A DNA stretch of 64,000 nucleotides, from NCBI GenBank assembly GCA_046350935.1, contig JAXLZK010000005.1, positions 80,892 through 144,891 on the forward strand. Reading direction: 5' to 3'. Origin of the DNA: Nitrobium sp046350935 (GTDB lineage Bacteria > Nitrospirota > Thermodesulfovibrionia > Thermodesulfovibrionales > Dissulfurispiraceae). The translations under genes and the position numbers were made by a program. Of the stretch, positions 17,600-26,631 are shown one piece after another (the stretch's first letter is position 1; each line of letters starts with the position of its first letter). Below the pieces are notes generated by a model. It was not told the DNA's origin and did not search any database. It saw nothing but the letters and a program-made list of their open reading frames with translations.

Positions 17600-18655
17600 A
17601 TGATTCCCGTATTCATCATTTCGAACAGGGGATATGCTGGAAAGACGCTGCTCGCCATCGGGCTGGGGCTGAAACTGATCGAGAAGGGGTACAAGGTAGG
17701 GTACATGAAGCCCATCAGCAAGACTCCGGTAAAGCAAGGGGGAGAGGTCTACGACGCCGACTCCCTCTTCATAAAAGAGGCGCTCTCCCTGTCCGATCCG
17801 ATGAGCGCCATCTCCCCCTTCGTCCTCAGTTACGAAATGCAGAGTCTCCTGCTCGAGGGGAAGCCCGTGGACGCGAAAAAGAAAATCAAAGAGGCCTTTT
17901 CAACGCACAAGGACAAAGACTTCCTCCTCATCGGCGGCGCAGGGGACCTCTTCGAGGGGTCGATCCTCGACAGCAGCGCCCTCACCCTCATCGAGGAGCT
18001 GGACGGACGGGCGCTCATGGTGGAATCATGGAAAGGGGACCTCTCCATGGACACCCTCCTCGGAGGCAAGAGGCTGCTGCAGGAGAAATTCGCGGGCGGG
18101 GTGATCAATAAAGTGCCTGCGAACGCCCTGCGGCATGTGGAGCAGAACGCGAAACCCTTTCTCGGGAGCAAGGACGTGAAGGTCTTCGGGATCTTCCAGA
18201 AGGACGGCCTGCTGGAGTCGATCACCATAGCGCAGCTCATCGAGATCCTCCAGGGGAGGGTCCTCTGCTGCGAGGACAGGCTGAGCGAATTCGTGGAGCG
18301 TTTTTCGATCGGCGCCATGGATGTGGACAACGCCCTCGCCTACTTCAGGAGGGTCCCGAACAAGGCGGTCATCACCGGGGCGCACCGCTCCGACATCCAG
18401 CTCGTGGCGATGGAGACCTCCACGAAGTGCATCATTCTGACCGGCGGCCTCAGCATCAACGACGTTGTCCTCGGCAAGGCGAAGTCGAAGGGCATTCCGC
18501 TCATTTCGGTGCCGGAAGACACCTTCACCACCATCGACAGGATCGAGTCGGTCATGGGAAAGACCCGGATCCGCGAGCAGAGGAAAATAGACCGCGCAAA
18601 AGAGATCATCGATACCTCCTTCGACACGGACGGCTTCCTCGCAGGGCTCGCCTAG
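17600..18655 (+). CDS. BioD-like P-loop protein with DRTGG domain (phosphotransacetylase-associated family)
   Basis: The 351-residue protein starts with a dethiobiotin-synthetase-like NTPase fold: FIISNRGYAGKTLLAIGLGL (P-loop of deviant form, Gly-Lys-Thr kept), then GYMKPI. The C-terminal part (about 215-330) matches DRTGG domains, with AVITGAHRSDIQLVAMET and IILTGG followed by GIPLISVPEDTF. The same two domains form the N-terminal regulatory half of long bacterial phosphotransacetylases, but the catalytic transferase half is absent. A role in sensing nucleotide or CoA status for the acyl-CoA synthetase encoded 146 bases upstream is plausible. AGGAGG precedes the ATG. The gene ends 5 bases before a MITE remnant. 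Confidence 0.8.
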   Translation: MIPVFIISNRGYAGKTLLAIGLGLKLIEKGYKVGYMKPISKTPVKQGGEVYDADSLFIKEALSLSDPMSAISPFVLSYEMQSLLLEGKPVDAKKKIKEAFSTHKDKDFLLIGGAGDLFEGSILDSSALTLIEELDGRALMVESWKGDLSMDTLLGGKRLLQEKFAGGVINKVPANALRHVEQNAKPFLGSKDVKVFGIFQKDGLLESITIAQLIEILQGRVLCCEDRLSEFVERFSIGAMDVDNALAYFRRVPNKAVITGAHRSDIQLVAMETSTKCIILTGGLSINDVVLGKAKSKGIPLISVPEDTFTTIDRIESVMGKTRIREQRKIDRAKEIIDTSFDTDGFLAGLA

Positions 18656-18659
18656 CACC

Positions 18660-18810
18660 CTGGGATTGCTTCGCTCCGCTCGCAATGACAGAGAGGCGTT
18701 CCAACAACTCTCTCCCTCTCCCTTCGCCTGTCTTTGTCATTGCGAAGGGTTGTACCCTGAAGCAATCCCCTCATCTTTCATCAGAACTGTCTTTTGATGC
18801 GTTCGCCCTT
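18660..18810. mobile_element. truncated MITE-like element (left end missing)
   Basis: This segment shares with the intact element at 25823-26090 the block GGGATTGCTTCGCTCCGCTC GCAATGACA (in two pieces here only for display), the opposing block TGTCATTGCGAAGGGT plus GAAGCAATC, and the right terminal sequence TTTTGATGCGTTCGCCC (18792-18808). The left terminal repeat and the target duplication are absent; the element begins directly after the stop codon of the DRTGG gene, so insertion or deletion may have removed the native downstream region. Confidence 0.7.
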
Positions 18811-18825
18811 GGGGGTGAGGGGGAG

Positions 18826-19200
18826 TTATCCTTCCAGATATTTTTTGATCTCCACAAGGAATTCCTTCACCGTGACCGGCTTGGAAATGTACCCGTCGAA
18901 CCCCTTGTCGAGAAATTTCTCTTTATCGCCCCGCATGGCGTACGCGGTAAGGGCGACCACCTTGATCCGCTTCGTCTCCTCCTCAGCCTTCAGCATCTTC
19001 ACCACCGTCAGGCCGTCCACCCCGGGCAGCTGAATATCGAGCAGGACGAGGGCGGGGGCCTCCCTTTTCGCCAGCTCCAGCGCCTCTTCCCCCTTATCGG
19101 TCCCGATGCATTCGTACCCGCCCACGGCGAGGAGGTCCAGGAACAGCTCCCTGTTCGAGGGATTGTCCTCGACAACCAGTATTTTTGCTTTATTGCTCAT
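18826..19200 (-). CDS. single-domain response regulator (CheY-like)
   Basis: The 124-residue protein is a lone receiver domain: ILVVEDNPSNRELF with the acidic pair, phospho-acceptor Asp in VLLDIQLPGVDG, Thr/Ala in VVALTAYAM and Lys in YISKPVTVKEF. There is no output domain, so it passes phosphate or acts by protein contact, as in DivK/CheY types. Its ATG lies inside the end of the hybrid-kinase gene (11-base overlap), so the two are translationally coupled and probably form one phosphorelay. The MITE remnant begins just beyond its stop. Confidence 0.92.
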   Translation of the reverse strand: MSNKAKILVVEDNPSNRELFLDLLAVGGYECIGTDKGEEALELAKREAPALVLLDIQLPGVDGLTVVKMLKAEEETKRIKVVALTAYAMRGDKEKFLDKGFDGYISKPVTVKEFLVEIKKYLEG

Positions 19201-22200
19201 ACGTCCCTGCCTTCTTGCCTCCGTTTTCCTTGATCTTCCGCAGTATCTGGTGCGCCTTGAAAATGATCTCCTCGGGGGTGGAGGCGTCCTGCGGATAATT
19301 CACGACGGCGGCGCTTCCCGTTATGCGGCCCTCGGGCATCGCCTCCTCCCCGTAGAACGGGTACCCCTCGATATAGGCGAGGAACCGCTTCGCCACCGCC
19401 TCCGCGGGTTCCTTCGGCGTATTGGTGAGCACGATCCCGAATTCGTCGATGCCGTACCGCACCACCGTATCGGACCCCCGCAGCCCTTTCCGGAGGATGT
19501 CCGCCACCTTCCTGATGCAGATATTGGCCCGCGCGATGCCGTGGACCCGTATGTATTCGGTGAACTTGTCCAGGTCGATGATCAGCGTGGTGAAGGTATT
19601 CCGGTACCGTTTCGCCCTGCTCACCTCCTGGGCGAGGCGTATCTGGAAATAGGAGTGGTCGAAGAGGCCGCTGACTTCGTCCAGGAACCCCGCCCGCGCA
19701 GGATAGGTCACCTCGAGGTCCTGTATGTACGCGAGCAGGTCCTCCTTGGTAAAGTGGCTCTTCTGGACAAAGCTCTCGACTTTGCCGGCGAGCCGGAGCC
19801 GGTCCTCCACGGACAGGTCCTTCGCTGTCAGGATGAAAATAGGAATATCGTTGGTGACCGTGTTTTCCTTCAGCTTCTGCACCACCTCGAAGCCGTCCAC
19901 CTCGGGCATCATGAGGTCGAGGATGATGAGGTCAGGCTTGCCGGCCGCGGCCTTCTCGATCCCTTCCTTCCCCGAACCCGCGGTGACGACGACGTACCCG
20001 GCAGGTTCGAGAATGGACGTCAGGAGCTCGAGGACCTCCTGCTTGTCGTCGATGCAGAGGATGGTGGCGTTCCTTCTCGTCCTCTTCGTGTCGAAGCTCT
20101 GCTCCTGGAGCTTCTTGAGAAGGGTCGCCCTGTCCACGGGCTTCACCAGGTAATCGGAGGCGCCGAGCGCAAAGCCGAGCTCCCTGTTATCGATGACGGA
20201 GGTGATGATCACCGGGATGTCCTTCGTCTCGGGGTCCGACTTCACTTCCTGCAGGATCTCCCATCCGTCCTTTTCCGGCAGCATCACGTCGAGGAGCACG
20301 GCAAAGGGCTTCAGCTCTCTGACGCGGTGGACGGCCTCGGTGCCTGAGTAGGCGTGGGCGATCCGATACCCGGCCTGGGCAAGGTAGAGGGTCAGCACCT
20401 CCGAAGTGGACAGGTCGTCCTCCACCACGAGGATGAGGGGAGAGTTGCTCTTCTTGTTCTTCACCGGCGCATCCGGCGGCGGAAGGTCCTCGGGCGGGGG
20501 CGCGGGCACCCGCACCGTCTCCCGGGCCGCCGGATCGTCGAAGAGAGGGATGACGAGGGTAAACCTGCTCCCCACGTTCTCCTCGCTCTCGACCGCTATC
20601 TCTCCGCCGTGCAGCAGCACAAGCCTCTTGGTGAGCGCAAGACCGAGGCCGGTGCCCTCGTATTTCCGCGAGTAGCTGCTGTCGCCCTGCTCGAATTCCG
20701 AAAAGATCCTCTCGCGGTCCTCCGGCCGTATCCCAATGCCGGTATCCTCGATCGTGAGCACCAGGAACTCGGCCTTTTCGGAAAAAATTTCGACGGTTCG
20801 GGCAAAGGGAGGCAGCGCGGCGCCGCCGACGACCGAAGCCTCCAGCGTAATGGCGCCGCCCTCCGGGGTGAACTTCACCGCGTTGGAAAGCAGGTTATAG
20901 AGGATCTGCTTGAACTTGATCCTGTCCGCAGTGACCAGGAGCTCGCTCCCGGGGACCCGGACCCGCATCTCCTGTTTCTTCCTGTCGGCCAGGGAGCGGA
21001 TGACCGTCTCCACCTCCGCAACGGCGTGGGCGAGGGAGAATCTCTCGTAAGCGAGGTCCATCTTCCCGGACTCGATCTTCGCGATATCGAGGATAGTGTT
21101 GATGAGCTGGAGCAGATGGCTCCCCGAATTGTAGATATTCTGCACATGGCGCTTCTGCTTCTCCCCGAGGGTGCCGTGGACGTCGTCCAGGAGCAGCTCC
21201 GAGAAGCCCAGGACTGAATTGAGGGGGGTGCGCAGCTCATGGCTCATCGTGGCGATGAAGCGGCTCTTCAGCTTGTTCGACCTCTCCAGCTCCCTGTTGG
21301 CCCTCTCGATCTCCTTCGTCCTCTCGAACACCTTCTCTTCCAGCTTCTCGTTCAGCTCATGGAGCTCCGCGTTCCTCTCCTCGATCGCCCTTTCGAGCTT
21401 CTTTTTCTCGGTAATGTCCTTGCTGATGCCCACCGTCCCCAGCTCATTGCCGTCCGCGTCTTTCAGGACCGTCAGGGTAAGGCTGACGTCGACGAGCCTG
21501 CCGTCTTTCGCCCTCAGTTGGGTCTCATACCCGGCAACGTACCCGTCCCGGTCGAGAAGGGCCAGGATATCCCCCCTCTCTTCGGGCTGCACCCACAGCC
21601 CCTCCACCTCCCTGCCCGCCACCTCTTCCTTCGCATAGCCGAGGACGCGGGAGGCTCCCTTGTTGAACTCCACGATCCGCCTCTCCGTGTCGGTAGTGAT
21701 CACGATGTCCGCCGTGGTATTCAGGACGTTCTCCAGGTAGGAGCGGGTCTCCGAGATGGCGGAGATAAGCCGGAATTTTTCGATGGTGAAGGCGGCCTGA
21801 ATCCCGAGCAGGGTAAAAAACTCCACCTCCTCTTCGCTCCATTCCCGCACCGTAAAATCGTCGATATAGAGGATGCCGACCGCCCTGTCGCCGGCAAAGA
21901 GGGGGACCGCCGCGATGCTGCGGGCGCCTTCGTTGAGGAGGATCCTGTTGTCGATAAAGGTGTGTTTTTTCGTATCCGGGATCACCGTGGGCACTCTCTT
22001 GCCCAGGACATGGTCCGTCATCCCCCCTTGCCGGCGTCTCCAGCGGCTCACCCGGGAAAAAGCGGGCGAAAAACCCTGCAGGGCCTTGAGGGTCAGGGTA
22101 TCGTCGGCTTCATTGTACAGCGCGATGCTCCCCGCGGGCGCCCTGACCGTGCGGAGCGCTTCGGCAAGGAGAGTCTCGAGCGCCTCTTCAAGGGAGTCCG

Positions 22201-22606
22201 CCGCGGTGAGGGAAATGCCGATGCGGTACAGCTCCCTCGTCTGCTCAAGGAGCCTCCTCACCTCCTCCTGCGCCTCCAGGCTCTTTTCGATCAGACTGCA
22301 GACGAAGAGCACCCTCCTGCCGTCGATGACCTCCGTTTCCGGGGCCTTGCAGCGCATGATTCCGGAAACGATGCTCTCGTCCCCGGTCACGTTCACGACG
22401 ATATCGGGCCTCTTTTCGAGCAGCTCCCTGAAGTCGGCGGCGATAGGGATGCCGTGCCGCCGCGCAAGCTGCAGGCCGGGCGCACCGGGGTCGCTGTCCG
22501 TAATGCCGGCGATCGTTATGTTCTTGTCGTTGAGTACGACGGAAAGGAGGGCGCTGCCGCCGCTCCCGGCTCCGATGATCGCTATGCTTCCCTTGAAAAG
22601 ATTCAT
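19190..22606 (-). CDS. large hybrid histidine kinase with Rossmann, GAF, PAS, two receivers and degenerate GGDEF
   Basis: The 1138-residue cytoplasmic protein reads in order: a dinucleotide-binding-like Rossmann domain (about 1-100; IAIIGAGSGGSALLSVVL, IAGITDSDPGAPG), GAF (about 130-290), PAS (about 295-410), a Glu/Lys-rich coiled coil, HisKA with the His in MSHELRTPLNSVLGF (about 457), an ATPase domain (DTGIGIRPED; GTGLGLAL), receiver 1 (about 725-845; VVEDD, LLDVMLPEKDG), receiver 2 (about 847-970; CIDDKQ, ILDLMMPEVDG), and a C-terminal GGDEF-type fold whose signature reads GIDEF, so cyclase activity is doubtful. No transmembrane segment is seen, so a soluble sensor of a cytoplasmic ligand, perhaps a nucleotide cofactor, is inferred. 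It overlaps the lone response regulator downstream. Confidence 0.88.
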   Translation of the reverse strand: MNLFKGSIAIIGAGSGGSALLSVVLNDKNITIAGITDSDPGAPGLQLARRHGIPIAADFRELLEKRPDIVVNVTGDESIVSGIMRCKAPETEVIDGRRVLFVCSLIEKSLEAQEEVRRLLEQTRELYRIGISLTAADSLEEALETLLAEALRTVRAPAGSIALYNEADDTLTLKALQGFSPAFSRVSRWRRRQGGMTDHVLGKRVPTVIPDTKKHTFIDNRILLNEGARSIAAVPLFAGDRAVGILYIDDFTVREWSEEEVEFFTLLGIQAAFTIEKFRLISAISETRSYLENVLNTTADIVITTDTERRIVEFNKGASRVLGYAKEEVAGREVEGLWVQPEERGDILALLDRDGYVAGYETQLRAKDGRLVDVSLTLTVLKDADGNELGTVGISKDITEKKKLERAIEERNAELHELNEKLEEKVFERTKEIERANRELERSNKLKSRFIATMSHELRTPLNSVLGFSELLLDDVHGTLGEKQKRHVQNIYNSGSHLLQLINTILDIAKIESGKMDLAYERFSLAHAVAEVETVIRSLADRKKQEMRVRVPGSELLVTADRIKFKQILYNLLSNAVKFTPEGGAITLEASVVGGAALPPFARTVEIFSEKAEFLVLTIEDTGIGIRPEDRERIFSEFEQGDSSYSRKYEGTGLGLALTKRLVLLHGGEIAVESEENVGSRFTLVIPLFDDPAARETVRVPAPPPEDLPPPDAPVKNKKSNSPLILVVEDDLSTSEVLTLYLAQAGYRIAHAYSGTEAVHRVRELKPFAVLLDVMLPEKDGWEILQEVKSDPETKDIPVIITSVIDNRELGFALGASDYLVKPVDRATLLKKLQEQSFDTKRTRRNATILCIDDKQEVLELLTSILEPAGYVVVTAGSGKEGIEKAAAGKPDLIILDLMMPEVDGFEVVQKLKENTVTNDIPIFILTAKDLSVEDRLRLAGKVESFVQKSHFTKEDLLAYIQDLEVTYPARAGFLDEVSGLFDHSYFQIRLAQEVSRAKRYRNTFTTLIIDLDKFTEYIRVHGIARANICIRKVADILRKGLRGSDTVVRYGIDEFGIVLTNTPKEPAEAVAKRFLAYIEGYPFYGEEAMPEGRITGSAAVVNYPQDASTPEEIIFKAHQILRKIKENGGKKAGTYEQ

Positions 22607-22792
22607 AGGGCCTTCTCCAGAAACTCTCCGTCACTCCTCTCACTCCGGGAAAGGGGGGGGTGCGGCCGGGCTCCCCGCCGCCGGTCCGGAAAAGAAAGGG
22701 TGCGCAAAAGCGCTTGAGTATTTTACCCTATCGGGGCAGCCGGATGTCGGGAAAAATTGACTTACCCCTTTTTCTTTAAGTATCTTAGGAGT

Positions 22793-24544
22793 GTGACTGT
22801 CGGCACATCGCTACTAGGCCAGCTGCTGCTGAAAGCCAAGCTCATTACGGAAGAGCAGCTCAACGAGGCTGTCCGTATTCAGAAACTGGAGGGGAAAAGG
22901 CTCGGCTCCGTCCTTCTGAAGCTTGGATATCTCAACGAGGAGAGCCTTATCACCTTCCTGAGCCGGCAGTATAACGCCCCTGCCATCAACCTCTCGGACC
23001 ACCGGATCGACACCAACCTTCTCAAGCTCGTCCCCTACGAGACGGCGAAAAAGTTCCAGCTCATCCCCATCTCCAAGGAAGGGACGGCCCTGCGGATCGC
23101 CGTGGTGGACCCTTCCAACAACTTCGCCCTCGACGAGGTCAGGTTCCTCACCGGGATGAAGATCTCCGTGCATGTGGCCGCAGAGACCGCCATCATGGAC
23201 TCCATCGAAAAATACTACCCCAAAAAGGAGACGGCAAAGACCTCAGCGGCCGTCTCTCCCAAGGGGAAGCGGGTCGAGAGCATGGAGCTGGACGACATGA
23301 ACAAGATCATCGGCAGCGCCCTCGAGGAGCTGACCATCGTCGAGGAGAAGGAGGACAAGGACGCTCCCCGGGAGATGGACGCCCCCATCGTCAAGCTGGT
23401 GAACGGCGTTCTCATGAACGCCATCAACACCCGCGCCAGCGACATCCATGTCGAGCCGGCCGAGACCCTCCTCAGGGTGCGGTACCGGATCGACGGCGTG
23501 CTGCAGCCGGTGCTGAAGCTCCCGGTGAAAATGAAGAACGCCCTCACCTCCCGCATCAAGATCATGTCCCACCTCGACATCTCGGAAAGGAGGCTGCCCC
23601 AGGACGGCAGGATCAAGCTCAAGTTCGGCGAGGACAGGGAGATCGACTTCCGGGTCTCCACTCTCCCCACCCTCTGGGGGGAGAAGATCGTCATGAGGCT
23701 CCTCGACAAGTCGAACCTGCAGTTGGACCTCACCAAGCTGGGGTTCGACGAAAAGCCCCTCCAGGACTTCCTCGAAGCCATCGAGAGGCCCTACGGGATG
23801 CTCCTGGTCACCGGGCCCACCGGCAGCGGAAAGACCACCACGCTCTACTCGGCCCTTTCCCAGCTCAACAAGCCGGGCGTGAATATCATGACCGCGGAAG
23901 ACCCGGTTGAGTACAACTTTTTCGGCATCAACCAGGTGCAGATCAAGGACGATATCGGGTTGAACTTCGCCTCTGCCCTGCGCTCCTTCCTGCGGCAGGA
24001 CCCGGACGTGATCATGGTGGGCGAGATCAGGGACTTCGAGACGGGGGAGATCGCCGTCAAAGCCGCCCTTACCGGCCACCTCGTCCTGAGCACCCTCCAT
24101 ACCAACGACGCGCCGAGCACCGTGACGCGGCTGATCAACATGGGGATCGAACCGCTCATCGTCTCCGCCTCGGTGGTGCTGGTCATTGCGCAGCGGCTCG
24201 CGCGGAAAATATGCCCGAAGTGCCGGGAGGAGCAGAAGGTGTCGGAGGCCGCCCTCCTCAAGGCGGGGCTTGCCCCTGAGGAGATACCCGGCGCCGTCTG
24301 CTACATCGGGCTGGGCTGCCCCGAGTGCAACAACTCCGGGTATAGAGGGAGGGTGGCCCTCTACGAGGTGATGCCGATCAAAGACGAGCTGAAGGAGCTG
24401 ATCCTCCAGGGAGCCTCGTCGGCGGAGATCAAGAAGGAGGCGGTCCGCCTCGGCATGGCTACCCTGCGCCAGAGCGGGCTGAAGAAGGCGCTCGAAGGCG
24501 TCACCTCCCTTGAGGAGGTCCTCAGGGTGACCTTTGAAGACTGA
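22793..24544 (+). CDS. pilB: type IV pilus / type II secretion assembly ATPase (PilB/GspE)
   Basis: This secretion ATPase of about 583 residues has the N-terminal MshEN-type domain (LGQLLLKAKLITEEQLNEAV; repeated LGSVLLKLGYLNEESL), Walker A GPTGSGKTTTLYS, Asp box AEDPVEYNF, Walker B DPDVIMVGEIRD, His box TGHLVLSTLHTND and a tetra-Cys zinc site CPKC ... CPEC. It powers extension of pilins or pseudopilins from the cytoplasmic side. The start is uncertain: GTG at 22793 has an AGGAG too close to it, and a TTG at 22757 has no ribosome site. No pilC, pilM-N-O-P or secretin is adjacent, so it is an isolated motor. It may serve the pseudopilins at 0.4-4.8 kb. Confidence 0.9.
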   Translation: MTVGTSLLGQLLLKAKLITEEQLNEAVRIQKLEGKRLGSVLLKLGYLNEESLITFLSRQYNAPAINLSDHRIDTNLLKLVPYETAKKFQLIPISKEGTALRIAVVDPSNNFALDEVRFLTGMKISVHVAAETAIMDSIEKYYPKKETAKTSAAVSPKGKRVESMELDDMNKIIGSALEELTIVEEKEDKDAPREMDAPIVKLVNGVLMNAINTRASDIHVEPAETLLRVRYRIDGVLQPVLKLPVKMKNALTSRIKIMSHLDISERRLPQDGRIKLKFGEDREIDFRVSTLPTLWGEKIVMRLLDKSNLQLDLTKLGFDEKPLQDFLEAIERPYGMLLVTGPTGSGKTTTLYSALSQLNKPGVNIMTAEDPVEYNFFGINQVQIKDDIGLNFASALRSFLRQDPDVIMVGEIRDFETGEIAVKAALTGHLVLSTLHTNDAPSTVTRLINMGIEPLIVSASVVLVIAQRLARKICPKCREEQKVSEAALLKAGLAPEEIPGAVCYIGLGCPECNNSGYRGRVALYEVMPIKDELKELILQGASSAEIKKEAVRLGMATLRQSGLKKALEGVTSLEEVLRVTFED

Positions 24545-24549
24545 GGCTT

Positions 24550-25749
24550 TCAGGTGTCGATGAAGTAATCGAAGATCTGCCCGAAATCGAAGCCCGCTGT
24601 CACGCGTGTCCTGTAGAGGGCGTACAGGCTCTCCTTCCCCTCCACCAGGGGGCGCGCCTTCACCCCGTGCTTGATGGAGAGGGAGGCCTCGATGAAGGCG
24701 GCGAGATGGTCGCACGCCTTGATCAGCTCGCCGTCGAGAGGGGAGAATGCGTCGTCGTTGTACCGGAGGTTGACCTCGTCGCTCGTGGTCCTCGCGGTGC
24801 CTTCCCCTTCTTTCCGTATCTTCGTTTCAAACTCGTTTTCGGTGAAATACCGGATCTCCTCCCGCCAGGAGGAAGGCAGCAGGGGGAGCAGCTTCTCCTC
24901 GACCTGTATCTTCTCGTACTCCTTGATGATCTCCTGGAGCCCCTCGATGGAGCCCTTGATCGGAGAAACGATGTCCCGGGTGAGGACTTCGGGGAGATCG
25001 TGGAAAAGGGCGGCGAAGAAATTATTGTAGGCCCTCCTGCGGCATGCCCCGATCTCCACTGAACAGAAGTAGGCGAACAGGGCGACGAGGAGCATATGCC
25101 CCAGAACGGAGGTCCTCGGGATCCGGGGGGATTGGGCCCAGCGCTGCTGAAACCGCAATTGCCCGCAGAGATCGATGAACCCGTGGGACTTCTTGCCGAG
25201 GGAGATCTTCTGGACCCCGATCAGGTCGTAATGGTCCTCGATCTGGTTTTCGATCTCCTCCTTTGTTTTCTCGATCCCGTAGATAAACGGACACGCATTA
25301 TAGATGATCTTGAACTCCCAGTTTGTCGCAAGATAGTGGGCCGCCTTCAGAATCCTTTTTTCGAACCGTGCGTACTCGCCGTCGAACAGGTAGCGGCGGA
25401 ACTTTTCCTTGAAGTCCCCCTTTATGCCCTGGATGTCCTTGTCGAGCTGCTTCAGCACCCACTCGTTCAGCTCGCTGCCCTTGGTCGCCATCATGCGGTG
25501 GAAGACGGGGGGCTTGATGTCGGTCAGGATCACCCGGTGCAGGAACTCGAAGATGCCCCCTTCGATGAGCCGGATCCAGTCGAGGGAGGCATCCCTGTCC
25601 GTCTCTTCAAACTTCCCCAGCACGTAGGCGATCACCATCTTGTGGGCCTGCTTATCCAGCTCCGTCAGCTCCACGGGGCGCACATGGTCGTTCCAGCGGA
25701 GAAGGCTCGCCGCCTCAAAGAGTCGCTCTATCAATCCCTTCCGTATCAT
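24550..25749 (-). CDS. HD-domain protein (YfbR-like phosphohydrolase fold)
   Basis: The 399-residue protein has two halves that look alike. The N-terminal half has AHKMVIAYVLGKF; the C-terminal half has GHMLLVALFAYF, then FAALFHDLPEVLTRDIVSPIKGS, where the His-Asp pair of the HD superfamily is seen, and a later Asp in KACDHLAAF. HD proteins of this type hydrolyse nucleotides such as dNMPs; the substrate here is unknown. No signal peptide or membrane segment. It converges with pilB (6 bases between stops) and has the MITE about 75 bases upstream of its start. Confidence 0.8.
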   Translation of the reverse strand: MIRKGLIERLFEAASLLRWNDHVRPVELTELDKQAHKMVIAYVLGKFEETDRDASLDWIRLIEGGIFEFLHRVILTDIKPPVFHRMMATKGSELNEWVLKQLDKDIQGIKGDFKEKFRRYLFDGEYARFEKRILKAAHYLATNWEFKIIYNACPFIYGIEKTKEEIENQIEDHYDLIGVQKISLGKKSHGFIDLCGQLRFQQRWAQSPRIPRTSVLGHMLLVALFAYFCSVEIGACRRRAYNNFFAALFHDLPEVLTRDIVSPIKGSIEGLQEIIKEYEKIQVEEKLLPLLPSSWREEIRYFTENEFETKIRKEGEGTARTTSDEVNLRYNDDAFSPLDGELIKACDHLAAFIEASLSIKHGVKARPLVEGKESLYALYRTRVTAGFDFGQIFDYFIDT

Positions 25750-25822
25750 GGAGTCCCCTGCACCGGTGATGCCCTATTATATCACAGGGGTCCTCCGGAC
25801 GGTTCCGGGCTGATTGGCATAG

Positions 25823-26090
25823 CAGGGCAATCGCATCAAAATATCTACTCAGTTGCTATCCCCTTGGGATTGCTTCGCTCCGCTCGCAATGACAGCAAGG
25901 AAGGGGAAGACAATGACAGAGGGCGAGGGGCGCAATGAGAGAGGGAAAAGACTCGCAATGACAGAGAAACGATTTCTCTTTAGTCTTCCTCTCACCCTTT
26001 CCCTCTGCCTGTCTTTGTCATTGCGAAGGGTCGTACCTTGAAGCAATCTTGTTGTTTTCTTGTGCATTTGCTCTTTTGATGCGTTTGCCC
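25823..26090. mobile_element. complete MITE-like element with terminal inverted repeats and target duplication
   Basis: The element is bounded by imperfect inverted repeats: AGGGCAATCGCATCAAAA at 25824-25841 and TTTTGATGCGTTTGCCC at 26074-26090. It is flanked by a 13-bp direct repeat, CTGATTGGCATAG, at 25810-25822 and 26090-26102, as expected for a target-site duplication. Inside are sub-terminal blocks in inverted orientation (GGGATTGCTTCGCTCCGCTC near 25864; TGTCATTGCGAAGGG near 26018). It has no reading frame for a transposase, so it would be moved in trans. A truncated relative lies at 18660-18810. Confidence 0.82.
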
Positions 26091-26179
26091 TGATTGGCAT
26101 AGGCATCCTCCGACAGAATTAATATTTATCGTCTTTGATAGGGTAGAATAGGAGAAAACGCCGAAAGGAGCGGATCACG

Positions 26180-26497
26180 ATGGCCTGGCTCTCCCTTTTC
26201 ATTGCAGGACTCTTCGAAACGGCGTGGGCCATCGCCCTCAAATACAGCCAGGGATTCACCCGTCTTTGGCCGAGCCTCCTCACCGTCCTTACCATGGGCG
26301 CCAGTCTCTTCTTCCTATCCAGATCGCTGCGGACCATCCCGGTCGGCACCGGATACGCCGTCTGGACGGGCATCGGGGCGGTGGGGACCGCCATTCTTGG
26401 GATCCTGCTCTTTTCAGAACCGGCGACCTTCGTGCGGCTGGCATGCATCGGCCTGATCGTGGCGGGGATCGTCGGGCTCATGCTGGTCTCCCCGTGA
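26180..26497 (+). CDS. gdx: SMR-family guanidinium exporter (Gdx/SugE)
   Basis: The 105-residue protein has four hydrophobic helices, the size and pattern of small multidrug resistance transporters. Key features are the membrane Glu in LFETAWAIALKYSQGF (Glu13), and SLRTIPVGTGYAVWTGIGAVG, which matches the SugE/Gdx branch rather than EmrE. Gdx proteins work as antiparallel dimers in the inner membrane and exchange guanidinium for protons. I see no guanidine riboswitch fold in the 76 bases between the MITE and the start, so regulation differs from the usual scheme or lies outside. AAAGGAGCGG precedes the ATG. Confidence 0.9.
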   Translation: MAWLSLFIAGLFETAWAIALKYSQGFTRLWPSLLTVLTMGASLFFLSRSLRTIPVGTGYAVWTGIGAVGTAILGILLFSEPATFVRLACIGLIVAGIVGLMLVSP

Positions 26498-26631
26498 CGG
26501 GCGGCAGGAGGAAGGAGCTCAGTCCGGGGAAAAAAGCGCAAAAATAAGAAAAAAAGAAAAGGGGAATGAATAAAGACCCCTTTTTCAGCCGGCCATGACC
26601 GCCAGATGCGATAGACCGGGATATTCCGCCT

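Noticed and set aside
19190..20000. Active diguanylate cyclase at the end of the hybrid kinase
   Set aside because: The signature reads GIDEF instead of GGDEF, and the preceding conserved Asp/Asn block is altered.
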